Positions 27,124 through 36,572 of a stretch of 64,000 nucleotides of DNA are shown here, in pieces. The stretch lies in assembly GCF_004217335.1 (NCBI RefSeq), contig NZ_SHMP01000003.1, positions 62,001 to 126,000 of the forward strand, read 5' to 3'. A program made the position numbers and the translations under genes. The number at the start of each line of letters is the position of its first letter. The stretch's first letter is position 1. Source of the stretch: Natrinema hispanicum (GTDB taxonomy: Archaea; Halobacteriota; Halobacteria; Halobacteriales; Natrialbaceae). Under the pieces are notes generated by a model, which saw nothing but the letters and a program-made list of their open reading frames with translations, was not told the DNA's origin and made no database searches.

Positions 27124-27582
27124 CTCGTCTCACCTCCGAACTCGGACGACAGCGTGATGGTTGGATGCGAGTCAGCCGCCCGCCCGCCATGCTGTGTGAC
27201 GCCATACCGTGGCCATCAACAGCGTACACAATAAGTGTTTCTCAGACTGCGATTTTATCTACAGATTGCGTTTACTCTGTTGCTACTCGAAGAGACAAGA
27301 ACACAGTGGCTGCATATGCCCGGTCGACCGCCGCTGTCGAAACACAGCAGCCGATTCACCGCGTGCCGCCGGACTCCGCGCATCGAGACGAGTTCGTTCC
27401 GGCAGGTCGTCTCGCCAGTCGACTGTTGTGCGGGTGGCAGTGTCGCGAGACTCGGACAGCAGCCACCGCGACGGCGATACCGACAGTGTGTCGAGCCGAT
27501 CGCAGGAGAAGAATCTGTGGCGTCGAGTTGGGTCGGGCCGGACTCGAGCACACGACCCAGAGTTTCGGCGACAGCGGGCGTG
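27124..27582. other. 459-bp spacer upstream of the BCCT gene
   Basis: Non-coding in my reading; the open frames across it on the plus strand lack haloarchaeal acidity and run into the antisense of the next gene. It contains TACACAATAAGTGTTT (27225-27240), a partial palindrome related to the one at the transaminase promoter, about 100 bp upstream of the BCCT start. Confidence 0.45.
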
Positions 27583-28230
27583 TCAGTTCGTCAGTTCCTC
27601 GAGCGATCGCTCGCGAGCCGCGGCGCTTTCGGCCACTCGTTCGGCGAACTCGTCGACGCTGTCTTTGATCTCCTCGCGGGTGTCCGCCGGCGAGAAGGCG
27701 TCGGACATCGTCAGCAGGCGCACGAACGCACGCAGTTCCTCATCGGAGAGCTGGGCGAACTCCTCGTGCTCGAGTTTGTCGACGACCTCGTCGACGTCGA
27801 TCTGGCCGACCGGTTCAACGTTGAACTCGACGTTGACCATCCGGTAGTTCGAGCCGGCGAGTTGTTGTTCGGCCTTGCCGACGCCCTCAGAGAGCATGTC
27901 TTTGAACGGGGTGTGATAGCCCATTGTCCCGAGATGGAGAAAGGCGAGCATATCGGTGATCCCCTGGGTATAGGCGTCGCGGTCCTCGTCGTCGGGGTCG
28001 AAGACCGTCTCTCGGTCGCGTTCTTCCATGTACTCGAAGAGGATGCTGAAGTCGAGGATCGCGTTGCGAACCCGGCGACGGATCCGGTTTCGCTTCTGTT
28101 TCTTCGAGTGGTCGGTGTAGTCGGTCTTCCGGCCGAGCAGGAAATCGCGGTCGGAGGGGGTCAAAATTCCGCGCGGGCGGTCCGAATCCGCTGCCGCCTG
28201 TAACGACTCCGGCACGTCGTCCTGGCTCAT
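27583..28230 (-). CDS. Conserved haloarchaeal protein of unknown function
   Basis: 215 residues from MSQDDVPESLQ. The N-terminal part contains RGILTPSDRDFLLGRKTDYTDHSKKQKRNRIRRRVRNAILDF, a basic helix-rich stretch. It is followed by an acidic domain (DEDRDAYTQGITDMLAFLHLGTMGY) and a C-terminal coiled-coil-like helix (ADTREEIKDSVDEFAERVAESAAARERSLEELTN). The basic segment with a conserved LTPxDRDFL opening is shared among many Halobacteria proteins whose role is unknown. It is soluble, with no metal or nucleotide motif. The gene is upstream-adjacent to the BCCT region and downstream of the second M20 gene. Confidence 0.75.
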   Translation of the reverse strand: MSQDDVPESLQAAADSDRPRGILTPSDRDFLLGRKTDYTDHSKKQKRNRIRRRVRNAILDFSILFEYMEERDRETVFDPDDEDRDAYTQGITDMLAFLHLGTMGYHTPFKDMLSEGVGKAEQQLAGSNYRMVNVEFNVEPVGQIDVDEVVDKLEHEEFAQLSDEELRAFVRLLTMSDAFSPADTREEIKDSVDEFAERVAESAAARERSLEELTN

Positions 28231-28312
28231 ACGGGATACACAGAGGGCGCGCGGATTAACGTTTCCCATCCACCGACTGCGTTGCGAACACAGACCAGTA
28301 CGCTCGGCCGCG

Positions 28313-29593
28313 CTACGGCCGTCGTCTCGAGAGTTCGAGGGCCGTCTCGGACAGCAGCGCGACCCCGATCTCGAGGCTCTCCTCGTCGATATCGAACGTC
28401 GGCGTGTGATGGCTCGTCGGGTGGTCGGTCCCGATAAGGACGTATGATGCGAGGCCGCCGCTGTCCTGGACGTGCTGCATGAGGTAGGTCACGTCTTCGC
28501 TGACGCCGAACTCCTCGGTCGGAATCACGCGCTCGACGCCGTCGACTTCCCACGCGACGTTGCCGACGAGATCTCGCAACGCGGGGTGGCTGTCGACGCG
28601 TGGCGACTCGCTGATCACCCGCGGCGTGACGTCACAGTCGTGCATTTCGGCGGCGGCATAGAGGACCCGCTCGAGTTCCGTACGCGTATACTCCATCAAT
28701 GCAGTCGTCTCGCCGCGGACCTCGGCCTCGATCGTGACCTCCTCGGCGATGACGTTGCTCGCGGTGCCGCCCTCGATACGGCCGACGTTGACCCGGGTCA
28801 TCCCGTCGGCATGGCGGGGGATGCCGTAGGCATTCTGGATCGCTGTCGCGGCTGCTTGCATGGCGTTTGCCCCCTCGTTGGGCGCTTTGCCCGCATGGGC
28901 GCTTGCCCCCTCGAACGTCGCAGTCAAGTGGGCCATCGCCAGCGGCTTTTCGATGCCTGCGACGATCTCGCCGGTCGGGTGATCGAGGCCGATATGCAAC
29001 GCGAGCAGATAGTCGACATCGTCGAGATAGCCGCTTTCGGCCATCGCCTTCCCGCCGCCGGAGATCTCCTCTGCGGGCTGGAAAAACGCCTTCAGCGTGC
29101 CATCGAAGTCGCTTTTTTTGACTGCCTCGAGCGTCCCCAGTGCCATCGCGAGATGCGCATCGTGGCCACAGGCGTGCATGTAGCCGTCGTGTTCGGACCG
29201 AAAGCCCTCCGCGGCCGGTCGGTGGTCGCGCTCGTCGGATTCGCGCATCGAGATCGCGTCGAGATCGACGCGCAACCCGATACAGGGCCCCTCACCCTGT
29301 TCGACGGTCGCAATCACGCCCGTATGGCCGTCGGCAGTACGCTCTAAGACATCCGAGCGAACTCCTGCCTCGCGGGCGCGCTCGCGCCACGGCTCGAGAT
29401 CCGACTCGGTGGGGACGGCCATGCGCTGGTCGGTCGCCAGCGCCTCGCGGCCGACGGCAATCTCGTCGACGCCGATTCGCTCGAGTTCATCGACGACCCT
29501 GGCGGTCGTCTGGAACTCACGCCAGCCCGGTTCGGGATGGCGGTGGAACTCTCGCCGGAGTTCGCGCAGTCTGTTTCGTTCCTTGTGTGCCAT
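28313..29593 (-). CDS. M20 family metallo-deacylase (amidohydrolase), second copy
   Basis: 426 residues, clearly a paralogue of the enzyme at 20854, sharing all motifs and about three residues in five over the whole length. HACGHDAHLA, FQPAEEISGGG, DHPTGEIVAGIEKPLAM and GTDHPTSHHTPTF are present, and it has the same ~45-residue insertion (DQRMAVPTESDLEPWRERAR). It should be a zinc-type N-acyl amino acid deacylase. Two such enzymes in one island suggest different acyl substrates, for example the two N-acetyl-diaminobutyrate isomers from ectoine (inference). It is divergent from nothing; a palindromic element sits between its start side and the transaminase end. Confidence 0.85.
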   Translation of the reverse strand: MAHKERNRLRELRREFHRHPEPGWREFQTTARVVDELERIGVDEIAVGREALATDQRMAVPTESDLEPWRERAREAGVRSDVLERTADGHTGVIATVEQGEGPCIGLRVDLDAISMRESDERDHRPAAEGFRSEHDGYMHACGHDAHLAMALGTLEAVKKSDFDGTLKAFFQPAEEISGGGKAMAESGYLDDVDYLLALHIGLDHPTGEIVAGIEKPLAMAHLTATFEGASAHAGKAPNEGANAMQAAATAIQNAYGIPRHADGMTRVNVGRIEGGTASNVIAEEVTIEAEVRGETTALMEYTRTELERVLYAAAEMHDCDVTPRVISESPRVDSHPALRDLVGNVAWEVDGVERVIPTEEFGVSEDVTYLMQHVQDSGGLASYVLIGTDHPTSHHTPTFDIDEESLEIGVALLSETALELSRRRP

Positions 29594-29787
29594 TCGTTCC
29601 CAGGAGGTTGGGTGAAGAACTACTTAATGGTGACCGACATGAGCAAAGCGACGGCCCGTTACCGACGGGGCTGCCGATCAACTCGAGCGCTGGTCAACAC
29701 GGGCGAACGGCACGTATTCTCTGCGGCAGCCCAGCCAGCGATCAGCCGATGACTGCGATCGCGTCGGTGTCGAACACAGCGTATGAG

Positions 29788-29875
29788 CTTCAGACGGTCT
29801 GCTATCAGTCAGTACCGGTGCACCCGAAGGACGGTCGCGGGTGCACCGAAACCCAGTGACAGGAAACCGTATCAG
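29788..29875. repeat. Palindromic intergenic element, copy 5
   Basis: The outer ends are TTCAGACGGTCTGCTATCAG and, on the minus strand, CTGATACGGTTTCCTGTCACTGG. The stem CGGTGCACCCG (29816-29826) / CGGGTGCACCG (29838-29848) is perfect, and the loop AAGGACGGTCG contains the family core GGACGGTC. The minus-strand end CTGATACGG supplies the TGA stop of the transaminase gene. Confidence 0.8.
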
Positions 29876-31254
29876 GCGGCCTGTGTCGCTTCGGCGGTCA
29901 GGTCTTCGATCGCCGCGATGACGACGTCGAGTGCCGTCTCGGCCAACTCGTGGGTGAGCACCAGCGGCGGCAACAGTCGGAGCACGTTGCCGTGGCGGCC
30001 GGCCGTCCAGACGAGGACGCCACGCTCGAAGCAGTACTGCTGGATGGCGTCGACGAGGTCGCCGTCGGGGTGGCCGTCAGTATCGACGAACTCGGCACCG
30101 ATGAACAGTCCTTTGCCGCGAACGTCGGCGAGTCGGTCGGTCTCTGCAGCTGCCTCGCGGAGCCGCCCCCGGACGTACTCGCCGAGGTCGCGAGCGTGGG
30201 CGAGCAGGTCGTGCGCCTGGATGTACTCGATCGCGCGGATACCGGCACGCATCCCGACGACGTGACCGCGGTAGGTGCCCGCATGGTCGCCCGAGCCCCA
30301 CGTGTCGAGGTCTTCGTGATACATCGTCGCCGAGAGCGGGAAGCCCACACCACCGAGGGCTTTCGCGGAGGTCATCGCGTCGGGAGCGACGCCCTCCCAG
30401 TCGCTGGCCCACCACTGGCCGGTGCGGCCGAGACCGCTCTGAATCTCGTCGAAGACGAGCACCACGTCGTTGTCGTCGGCGATGTCGCGCAGCCCCTGTA
30501 AGAATCCTTCTGGTGGGGTCACGATCCCGCCCTCACCCTGGATCGGCTCGACGATGATCCCCGCCGGGTTCGCCAGCCCGCCGTAGGGGTCCTCGACGAT
30601 CGCCTGGACCTCCTCGAGCGCGTGGTCGACGGCTTCCTCGGGCGTCTTGTCCTGCCGGAACGGATCCGGATACGGCGCGTGGACGACATCGGAGAGCAGC
30701 GGCGTGTAGTGGCCCTTGAACTTCTTGTTCGACGTGACGCTCATCGCGCCGGTCGTCGCGCCGTGGTAGGCCCCGCGAAAGGCGATGAGGCCGTCGCCGC
30801 CGGTGTTGTACTTGGCGAGTTTGATCGAGGCCTCGATCGCGTCGCTACCGGTCGGGCCCCCGAAAACGACCTTGTTCTGTCCCTGGAGGCCGTCGGGGGC
30901 GATCTCGTCTAACTTCTCGATCAGCTCGAGCCGGGCCTCGGTCGGGAAATCGACCGTGTGGACGAACTTGTCGGCCTGCTCGTGGACGGCCTCGAGGACG
31001 TAGGGATTCGCATGGCCGACGTTCAACACGCCGATCCCCGCGAAGAGGTCGATATAGGTGTTGCCGTCGGCGTCCCGAACCGTCGCCCCCTTGCCGTCCT
31101 CGAAGGCGATCGGGATGTCTTCCGGATAGGCGACCGCGCTACTGTCGATCTCCCGCTGTTTCTCGAGCAACGCCTGCGTCTGTGGACCCGGAACGGAGGC
31201 GACGGACGGGGCGTCCGCGAAGTGGAGTTCGTCGATCGGTGGTCCTGCCGTCAT
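29872..31254 (-). CDS. Diaminobutyrate/aspartate-type class III aminotransferase (DoeD-like)
   Basis: 460 residues from [12 protein letters not shown]; the upstream open frame is rejected because a TATA-like ATTTATCA lies about 27 nt before this ATG. The stretch [18 protein letters not shown] (about 131-148) matches the diaminobutyrate-2-oxoglutarate transaminase signature. The PLP Asp is in [14 protein letters not shown] and Lys is at 298 (TSAKALGG). DoeD converts diaminobutyrate to aspartate semialdehyde with glutamate formation, so it is the best DoeD candidate here. It is adjacent to the Lrp-type regulator, as doeD and doeX are close in Halomonas. The TGA lies inside the palindromic element. 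Confidence 0.82.
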   Translation of the reverse strand: MTAGPPIDELHFADAPSVASVPGPQTQALLEKQREIDSSAVAYPEDIPIAFEDGKGATVRDADGNTYIDLFAGIGVLNVGHANPYVLEAVHEQADKFVHTVDFPTEARLELIEKLDEIAPDGLQGQNKVVFGGPTGSDAIEASIKLAKYNTGGDGLIAFRGAYHGATTGAMSVTSNKKFKGHYTPLLSDVVHAPYPDPFRQDKTPEEAVDHALEEVQAIVEDPYGGLANPAGIIVEPIQGEGGIVTPPEGFLQGLRDIADDNDVVLVFDEIQSGLGRTGQWWASDWEGVAPDAMTSAKALGGVGFPLSATMYHEDLDTWGSGDHAGTYRGHVVGMRAGIRAIEYIQAHDLLAHARDLGEYVRGRLREAAAETDRLADVRGKGLFIGAEFVDTDGHPDGDLVDAIQQYCFERGVLVWTAGRHGNVLRLLPPLVLTHELAETALDVVIAAIEDLTAEATQAA

Positions 31255-31296
31255 AGGTGTGGGAAGGTGGAACAATGATAAATACCTTGTCCACAG

Positions 31297-31310
31297 AATC
31301 CATATGGATT
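31297..31310. promoter_or_regulatory. Perfect 14-bp palindrome upstream of the DoeD-like gene
   Basis: AATCCATATGGATT lies about 15-30 bp upstream of the TATA-like element of the transaminase gene. It resembles the CCATAATTATGG palindrome between the Lrp regulator and APC permease genes (32309-32320), so both may be bound by the neighbouring Lrp-type protein. Confidence 0.45.
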
Positions 31311-31320
31311 GTATACAGTT

Positions 31321-31400
31321 ATTGAGTACAGGTGCCGGCGCACCTGTATGCCGTGTCGCGAGTGTGCCGGAACCGACCGACAGGAGCCCGTATGAGTGGT
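31321..31400. repeat. Palindromic intergenic element, copy 6
   Basis: An 8-bp stem ACAGGTGC (31328-31335) / GCACCTGT (31340-31347) is followed by degenerate sequence and a right end that reads, on the minus strand, CTCATACGGGCTCCTGTCGGTC, the family terminus. It lies between the transaminase promoter and the regulator gene end. Confidence 0.55.
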
Positions 31401-31459
31401 GACCAGCGAGAAACGAGCGCAGACGGAACATCGACCGTCGTCCAACTCGAGGCGGCGGC

Positions 31460-32212
31460 CTATACGCGCTCGGCGTCGCGAAACGCCTCGAGCATCGCAT
31501 CGTCGATGCCGTCGCGCGAGAAGACGGTGACGATGTCGTCGGCCCGGATTTCGGTGTCACCGTGTGGCGTCAGAACGACGTCGTCGCGTTCGATCGCGAT
31601 CACGAGCGCATCGTCGTCGAGGACCTCCCGCCCGACAGCGCGTTGGAGGGTCGTCCCGGCGATCGGTGCGCCGGGATCGACGGTTACCTCGGCGACTTCC
31701 GCATCACCCGAGAGACTGACGAAATCGGTAATCGACTCACACTGGGCGTTCTCGTCGGAGCCGTACGGGGCGTATGGCTGCCAGATTTCGTTTTGGACGA
31801 GGACTTCGTCTTCGATCTCGACGCCAAGATCCGACAGGGCCCGGGAGATCCGGCGGAGATCAGCCGTGTCCTCGCCGACGGCCAGCACGTGGAGGTTCCG
31901 GCGGCCAGTCATCAGTTCGCGGACGTTGATCACCCCAGAAATGCTCTGTGTCCGGCGGGCGATCAGTTCCCGCTCGGAAACCGGCGCGTTACACATAAAC
32001 AGGTTCGTCAGGCGACCGTCCGCTCGCTCGAAGTCGACGGTCGCGTGGTAGCCAGTCAGCACACCGTAGTCTTCCAGTCGTGCAATCCGGTTCCGAATCG
32101 TTCCCGGCGACACGTTCGTTTCCTCGGCGATCGTTGGTGCCGAGACGTTCCGTGCATCGTCCATCAGCGCGTTAATGATCCGCCGATCGATCTCGTCGAG
32201 CCGATGCTCCAT
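31460..32212 (-). CDS. Lrp/AsnC-family regulator with C-terminal RCK_C (TrkA-C) domain
   Basis: 250 residues. The N-terminal winged helix ([52 protein letters not shown]) is typical of Lrp/AsnC, followed by a short effector domain with [22 protein letters not shown]. The last 80 residues ([15 protein letters not shown] ... [14 protein letters not shown]) are an RCK_C domain. RCK_C modules bind ligands such as nucleotides. A fused Lrp-RCK_C protein is common in haloarchaea next to amino acid or cation transporters. In Halomonas the ectoine catabolism regulator DoeX is also Lrp/AsnC-type. It is divergent from the APC-Usp permease. Confidence 0.88.
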   Translation of the reverse strand: MEHRLDEIDRRIINALMDDARNVSAPTIAEETNVSPGTIRNRIARLEDYGVLTGYHATVDFERADGRLTNLFMCNAPVSERELIARRTQSISGVINVRELMTGRRNLHVLAVGEDTADLRRISRALSDLGVEIEDEVLVQNEIWQPYAPYGSDENAQCESITDFVSLSGDAEVAEVTVDPGAPIAGTTLQRAVGREVLDDDALVIAIERDDVVLTPHGDTEIRADDIVTVFSRDGIDDAMLEAFRDAERV

Positions 32213-32308
32213 GTCTCATGGTCTCGAACCCCCCATCATACAGTGTTCCGATCTCACTCGAGTAACCAATCATTTATTTTATGTTTTTCACGGAACGCCA
32301 ATATACAT

Positions 32309-32320
32309 CCATAATTATGG
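32309..32320. promoter_or_regulatory. 12-bp palindrome between the regulator and permease genes
   Basis: CCATAATTATGG, within ATCCATAATTATGGGGAT, sits in the 271-bp divergent spacer between the Lrp-type regulator (start 32212) and the APC permease (start 32484). It shares the ATCCATA...TATGG core with 31297-31310. Confidence 0.4.
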
Positions 32321-32483
32321 GGATTCAACAATATAATCACGGGGTTTATCATCGGTTCCGCTACAATCCCGACTCAATGAACGCTCGACATCGGATACGT
32401 GGACCACCACCCCGATCGGACGCGAACGCGACCCGTCTGCTACGGTCGCCAACCGAGTGGATATGTCGACGGGGTGATGCCAC

Positions 32484-34784
32484 ATGAGCGCCGACGAGGA
32501 GCTCGCAAAGGACCTGGGACTCCTCTCGGCGATCACGATCGGGATCGGGACGATGATCGGCGCGGGGATCTTCGTGCTCCCGGGGACGGCCGTGGCGCGA
32601 GCGGGGCCGCTCGCTGCCGCGACCTTCGTGATTGGCGGCGTGACCGCGCTGTTTACGGCCTTGTCGGCCTCTGAGTTGGGGACAGCGATGCCAAAGTCGG
32701 GCGGCGCGTACTTCTACGTCAATCGCGCACTCGGTCCCCTGTTCGGCTCGATCAGCGGCTGGGCCAACTGGCTCGGGCTGGCGTTTGCCTCCGCGTTCTA
32801 CATGTACGGGTTCGGCGAGTACGTCAACGATTTCGTCGGCGCGTCGGCACTCGCGCTCGGCCCAGTCACGATCTCAGCGGCGCAGATGATCGGCCTCGTC
32901 GGCGCGGCGCTGTTTATCGGCATCAACTACGTCGGTGCCAAGGAGACCGGCGGACTCCAGATCGCGATCGTGTTAACGCTGCTCGGTATTCTCTCCCTGT
33001 TTACCGTTGTTGGCCTGTTCAACGCCGACCTCGAGTCGCTGCGACCGATCGCGCCCGAGGGAACGCCGGGTGAGGTGCTTCCGGTGACGGCCATCGTCTT
33101 CGTCTCCTATCTCGGCTTCGTCCAGATCACGTCCGTCGCCGAGGAGATCAAAGATCCCGGCCGGAACCTCCCGCTTGCGGTCATCGGCTCGGTCCTCATC
33201 GTCACGGTCGTCTACGCGCTGTTCCTCGTCGTCTTGCTGGCAGCAGTGCCGAACGAACTGGTGGCGAACAACGAAACTGCCGTTGTCGACGCCGCCGAGT
33301 TGCTGTTCAGTCAGTACAGCGTCTTCGGCATCGGGCTGGGCTGGCTCGGCTGGGGGCTGTTGTTGCTCGGGGGCCTGCTGGCGACGGCCTCGAGTGCGAA
33401 CGCGTCGATCCTCTCGTCATCGCGGATCAACTTCGCGATGGGTCGTGAGAAGATCCTCTCGCCGTCGGTCAACGACATCCACGAACGCTTTGGCACGCCG
33501 TTTAAATCGATTCTGATCACGGGCGGACTCATCATCGCCTTCCTGTTGTTTGGCAACCTCCAGTTGCTGTCGACGGCTGGCTCGGTGTTGCACCTGATCG
33601 TCTACGGGCTGTTGAACATCGCGCTCATCGTCATGCGCGAGGCCGAACCCGCCGAGTACGATCCCGACTTCGAGGTGCCGCTGTATCCGCTCGTCCCGAT
33701 CATCGGAGCGATTTCGTCGTTCGCGCTGATCGCGTACATCGAGCCGTTCGTCATCCTGCTATCGGCAGCGCTCGTCGTCTTCGCTGGTGTCTGGTACCTG
33801 CTCTATGCCCGCCAGCGCGTCGAAAGCGCCGGCGTGTTCGTCAACTGGGTCCTCGAGCGCTCCGAGGAAATGCCCGACGCTGCGGTGGCCGCGGCCGACT
33901 CGGTTCGACCCGAGGCCGCCAGAGCCGCCACGGGCACGGATGGCGGTGATTTCCGCGTGATGGTGCCGCTTGCGAACCCGCGTACCGAGAGCGAGCTCAT
34001 CACGCTCGCCGGTGCCATCGCCAAACAACGAGAGGGAACGGTTCACGCGGTCCACATCGTACAGGTGCCCGACCAGACACCGCTCGAGCGAGGTGCCCAA
34101 CAAACCGAGCGAATCGATGCCGAGTCTCGGAAGCTCCTCGAGCAGGCGCGAGAGGACGCCGAAACGTTCGGCGCTGCCGTCGAGACCCACACAGTGCTCT
34201 CACACCGCTCGTTCGAGGAGATCTTCGACGCCGCGCGCACCTTCGAGGCTGATCAGGTCGTCATGGGCTGGGGGCCAACCTCGCATGGCCGTGCCGAGTC
34301 GCGTCTCGACGAACTGACTCACGATCTCCCCTGTGACTTCCTGGTGCTCAAAGATCGTGGGTTCGATCCCGACCATATTCTGCTGCCGACCGCCGGCGGC
34401 CCCGATTCGGTCCTCGGCGCAGAGACCGTCCGCTTGCTCCGCACGGAGTTCGGCTCCCGTGTGACGCTGTTACACGCCGTCGACGAGGACGAGTCCCGCG
34501 AGGAGGGCGAACAGTTCCTCGAGGAGTGGGCCGCCGAGAACGGCCTAGCTGACGCCGACCTGCTCATCGACGACCGCGACGTCGAGACCGCGATCGCCGA
34601 TGCGGCCACGGACGCGACGCTGCTGGTGATCGGCGCGACCGAGCGAGGGTTGCTCTCGCGGCTCGTCACCGGCTCGCTGGTGCTCGACGTCCTCGATGAC
34701 GTCGAATGTTCGGTGTTGCTCGCCGAACGGGCCCGCAAACGGACACTGCGCGAGCGTCTGCTGGGGCTCAAAAAGGACGAGTAG
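32484..34784 (+). CDS. APC-type amino acid permease fused to universal stress domains
   Basis: 766 residues. The first ~440 form an APC superfamily transporter with 12 helices and the substrate-binding GIGTMIGAGIFVLPG (helix 1 break) and KSGGAYFYV motifs. Two Usp-like domains follow at ~485-620 and ~625-755, the second ending VIGATERGLLSRLVTGSLVLDVLD. Such fusions are frequent in haloarchaea and presumably allow regulation by adenine nucleotides at the membrane. It imports an amino acid or related compound. It is divergent from the Lrp-type regulator, which may control it, and is followed by proline dehydrogenase. Confidence 0.92.
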   Translation: MSADEELAKDLGLLSAITIGIGTMIGAGIFVLPGTAVARAGPLAAATFVIGGVTALFTALSASELGTAMPKSGGAYFYVNRALGPLFGSISGWANWLGLAFASAFYMYGFGEYVNDFVGASALALGPVTISAAQMIGLVGAALFIGINYVGAKETGGLQIAIVLTLLGILSLFTVVGLFNADLESLRPIAPEGTPGEVLPVTAIVFVSYLGFVQITSVAEEIKDPGRNLPLAVIGSVLIVTVVYALFLVVLLAAVPNELVANNETAVVDAAELLFSQYSVFGIGLGWLGWGLLLLGGLLATASSANASILSSSRINFAMGREKILSPSVNDIHERFGTPFKSILITGGLIIAFLLFGNLQLLSTAGSVLHLIVYGLLNIALIVMREAEPAEYDPDFEVPLYPLVPIIGAISSFALIAYIEPFVILLSAALVVFAGVWYLLYARQRVESAGVFVNWVLERSEEMPDAAVAAADSVRPEAARAATGTDGGDFRVMVPLANPRTESELITLAGAIAKQREGTVHAVHIVQVPDQTPLERGAQQTERIDAESRKLLEQAREDAETFGAAVETHTVLSHRSFEEIFDAARTFEADQVVMGWGPTSHGRAESRLDELTHDLPCDFLVLKDRGFDPDHILLPTAGGPDSVLGAETVRLLRTEFGSRVTLLHAVDEDESREEGEQFLEEWAAENGLADADLLIDDRDVETAIADAATDATLLVIGATERGLLSRLVTGSLVLDVLDDVECSVLLAERARKRTLRERLLGLKKDE

Positions 34785-34868
34785 TCCCGTTCGCTCGGCT
34801 CACCGTCTATGACTACCTGTGCGAGAAACTGAGGAACAGCCTTACGCGTGGCGACCGCTGTACGTGAT

Positions 34869-35705
34869 ATGATCCCGCCGATCGCCGACCGGTTCGTCGC
34901 GGGAGAGTCTCCTGCAACGGCGCTCGAGCACGTCCGTCGACTGAACGAGCAGAACGTGAAGGCGATCGTCAACCTACTGGGCGAACATTACGACGACCGC
35001 GACGCGGTCGCTTCCGACGCCGCAGAGTACCGCCACCTCGTCACCGACATCGCTGGCTCGGAACTCGCGGCCTGCATCTCCGTCAAACCCTCACAGCTAG
35101 GGCTGGATCTCGGTGAGGACGTCTTCCGGTCGGAGCTGTCGGATATCGTCGACACAGCAGCCGAACACGGCGTTTTCGTCTGGGTCGACATGGAAGACCA
35201 CACGACGACAGACGCGACGCTCGAGGTCTTCGAGACCGTCGCTCGCGAGCACGACGGTGGCGTCGGGGTCTGCGTGCAAGCGAACCTTCGCCGGACGCGC
35301 GCAGACGTGCGGCGGCTCGCGGACGTTCCCGGAAAGGTCCGCTTGGTCAAGGGTGCCTACGATCCGCCGGCAGACATCGCGTACACGGACAGCACACGGG
35401 TCGATCAGGAGTATCGAACCCTGCTCGAGGACGCGTTCGAACGCTACGACGGCGGTATCGCGGTCGGCAGTCACGATCCGGCGATGCTCGAGCACGCGAT
35501 GGCCCTCCACGATCGGTACGGTACCGATTTCGAGATCCAGATGCTCATGGGCGTCCGCGAAGACGCCCAGTACGATCTGGCCGACGAGTACGAGGTCTGG
35601 CAGTACGTTCCCTACGGCGAGCGGTGGAAATCCTACTTCTACCGCCGGGTCACCGAACGGACGGACAACCTCCGGTTTGCGCTGCGGGCCGTGCTACATA
35701 GCTGA
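34869..35705 (+). CDS. Proline dehydrogenase
   Basis: 278 residues from MIPPIADRFVAGE; the frame is open 7 codons upstream. The FAD-binding TIM-barrel motifs are VNLLGEHYDDRD, ISVKPSQLGLDL, VDMEDHTTTDATL, VRLVKGAYDPP and the C-terminal substrate/FAD motif YRRVTERTDNLRF (PRODH Y-x-x-R-R-x-x-E). It oxidises proline to pyrroline-5-carboxylate, which feeds the glutamate pool. It is separate from any P5C dehydrogenase here. It is 85 nt downstream of the APC-Usp permease, so proline may be one substrate of that carrier. Confidence 0.93.
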   Translation: MIPPIADRFVAGESPATALEHVRRLNEQNVKAIVNLLGEHYDDRDAVASDAAEYRHLVTDIAGSELAACISVKPSQLGLDLGEDVFRSELSDIVDTAAEHGVFVWVDMEDHTTTDATLEVFETVAREHDGGVGVCVQANLRRTRADVRRLADVPGKVRLVKGAYDPPADIAYTDSTRVDQEYRTLLEDAFERYDGGIAVGSHDPAMLEHAMALHDRYGTDFEIQMLMGVREDAQYDLADEYEVWQYVPYGERWKSYFYRRVTERTDNLRFALRAVLHS

Positions 35706-35822
35706 AATTAGGCCAGCAGACACATCACTGTGGAGGCCTCCGACAAGTCCGCAACGCCGGACAGTATCGCAATCGGGCGGTTAGGGTATGAGGCTATACT
35801 CCCCTCACGTATACGCTAGGTA

Positions 35823-36572
35823 ATGTCTACCGAACAGTTCACCAACACACAGAAACGTCTCGCGGAGTTTTTTGGCTCCGCGACGCTCGTCTTCGTCATC
35901 GTCTCATCGGGGCTGCTCGCCGACGGGATGCTCGAGGCGTCACCGAGTATCGGCGTCTTGTTCATCGGCCTGGCGACGGCCGGCTGGCTGTTCGTCCTCG
36001 TCCAGATGCTCGGGCCAATCAGTGGGGCCCACCTCAACCCGGCGGTCACCGTTGCACTGCTCGTGACCGGGGATACGGACATGAAGACCGCACGGCAGTA
36101 CGTGCCGGTCCAGTTCCTCGGCGGGCTCGTCGGCGTCGGCTTGGCAGGACTCACCTTCGTGAGCACGATCGGGTGGGAGGTGTTCGCGATCTCCGCCGTC
36201 GAGCGCCCCGCATCCACCTGGCTGGCCGAGTTCCTCGGGACGATGTTGCTCGCATCGGCGATCATCTCGCTGATCCGTCAGGACAGCGAGTGGATCGGCC
36301 TCGCGGTGGGCTTTACCGTCGGTATGGGGATCATCGGAACGGCCTCGACGGCGTTTTTCAACCCACAGGTCGCTCTCGCTCGCGTCTTCACGTCAGGGAT
36401 CGCCGGAATCCAACCGTTCGATGCCGTCATGTTCATGGTCGCGTCGACGTTCGGCGGCGTCGCTGCGGGTCTCATGTGGCGATACCTGTGGCCCAGACCG
36501 AGCCTGATCGGCAAGCAGGAGCCAAAGCCCGATGACGAGTCCGTTCTCGAGGAGTTGGCGACGGAGACGTAA
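35823..36572 (+). CDS. MIP/aquaporin-family channel with altered second NPA motif
   Basis: 249 residues, six membrane helices plus two half-helices. The first NPA motif is intact (GAHLNPAVTVALL, residues 72-74). The second reads N180-P-Q followed by V183-A-L-A, so it is NPQ and lacks the Arg that normally follows in the selectivity filter. That would widen or change the pore, fitting a solute rather than strict water channel. The C-terminal tail ends with a charged stretch (PKPDDESVLEELATET). It lies between proline dehydrogenase and the AstE/DoeB-like gene, all on the same strand, with more than 100 nt each side. Confidence 0.88.
   Translation: MSTEQFTNTQKRLAEFFGSATLVFVIVSSGLLADGMLEASPSIGVLFIGLATAGWLFVLVQMLGPISGAHLNPAVTVALLVTGDTDMKTARQYVPVQFLGGLVGVGLAGLTFVSTIGWEVFAISAVERPASTWLAEFLGTMLLASAIISLIRQDSEWIGLAVGFTVGMGIIGTASTAFFNPQVALARVFTSGIAGIQPFDAVMFMVASTFGGVAAGLMWRYLWPRPSLIGKQEPKPDDESVLEELATET

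Noticed and set aside
29872-31560. A longer start for the DoeD-like transaminase at 31560
   Set aside because: The extra residues run through the palindromic repeat and promoter, and the TATA-like element fits the start at 31254.
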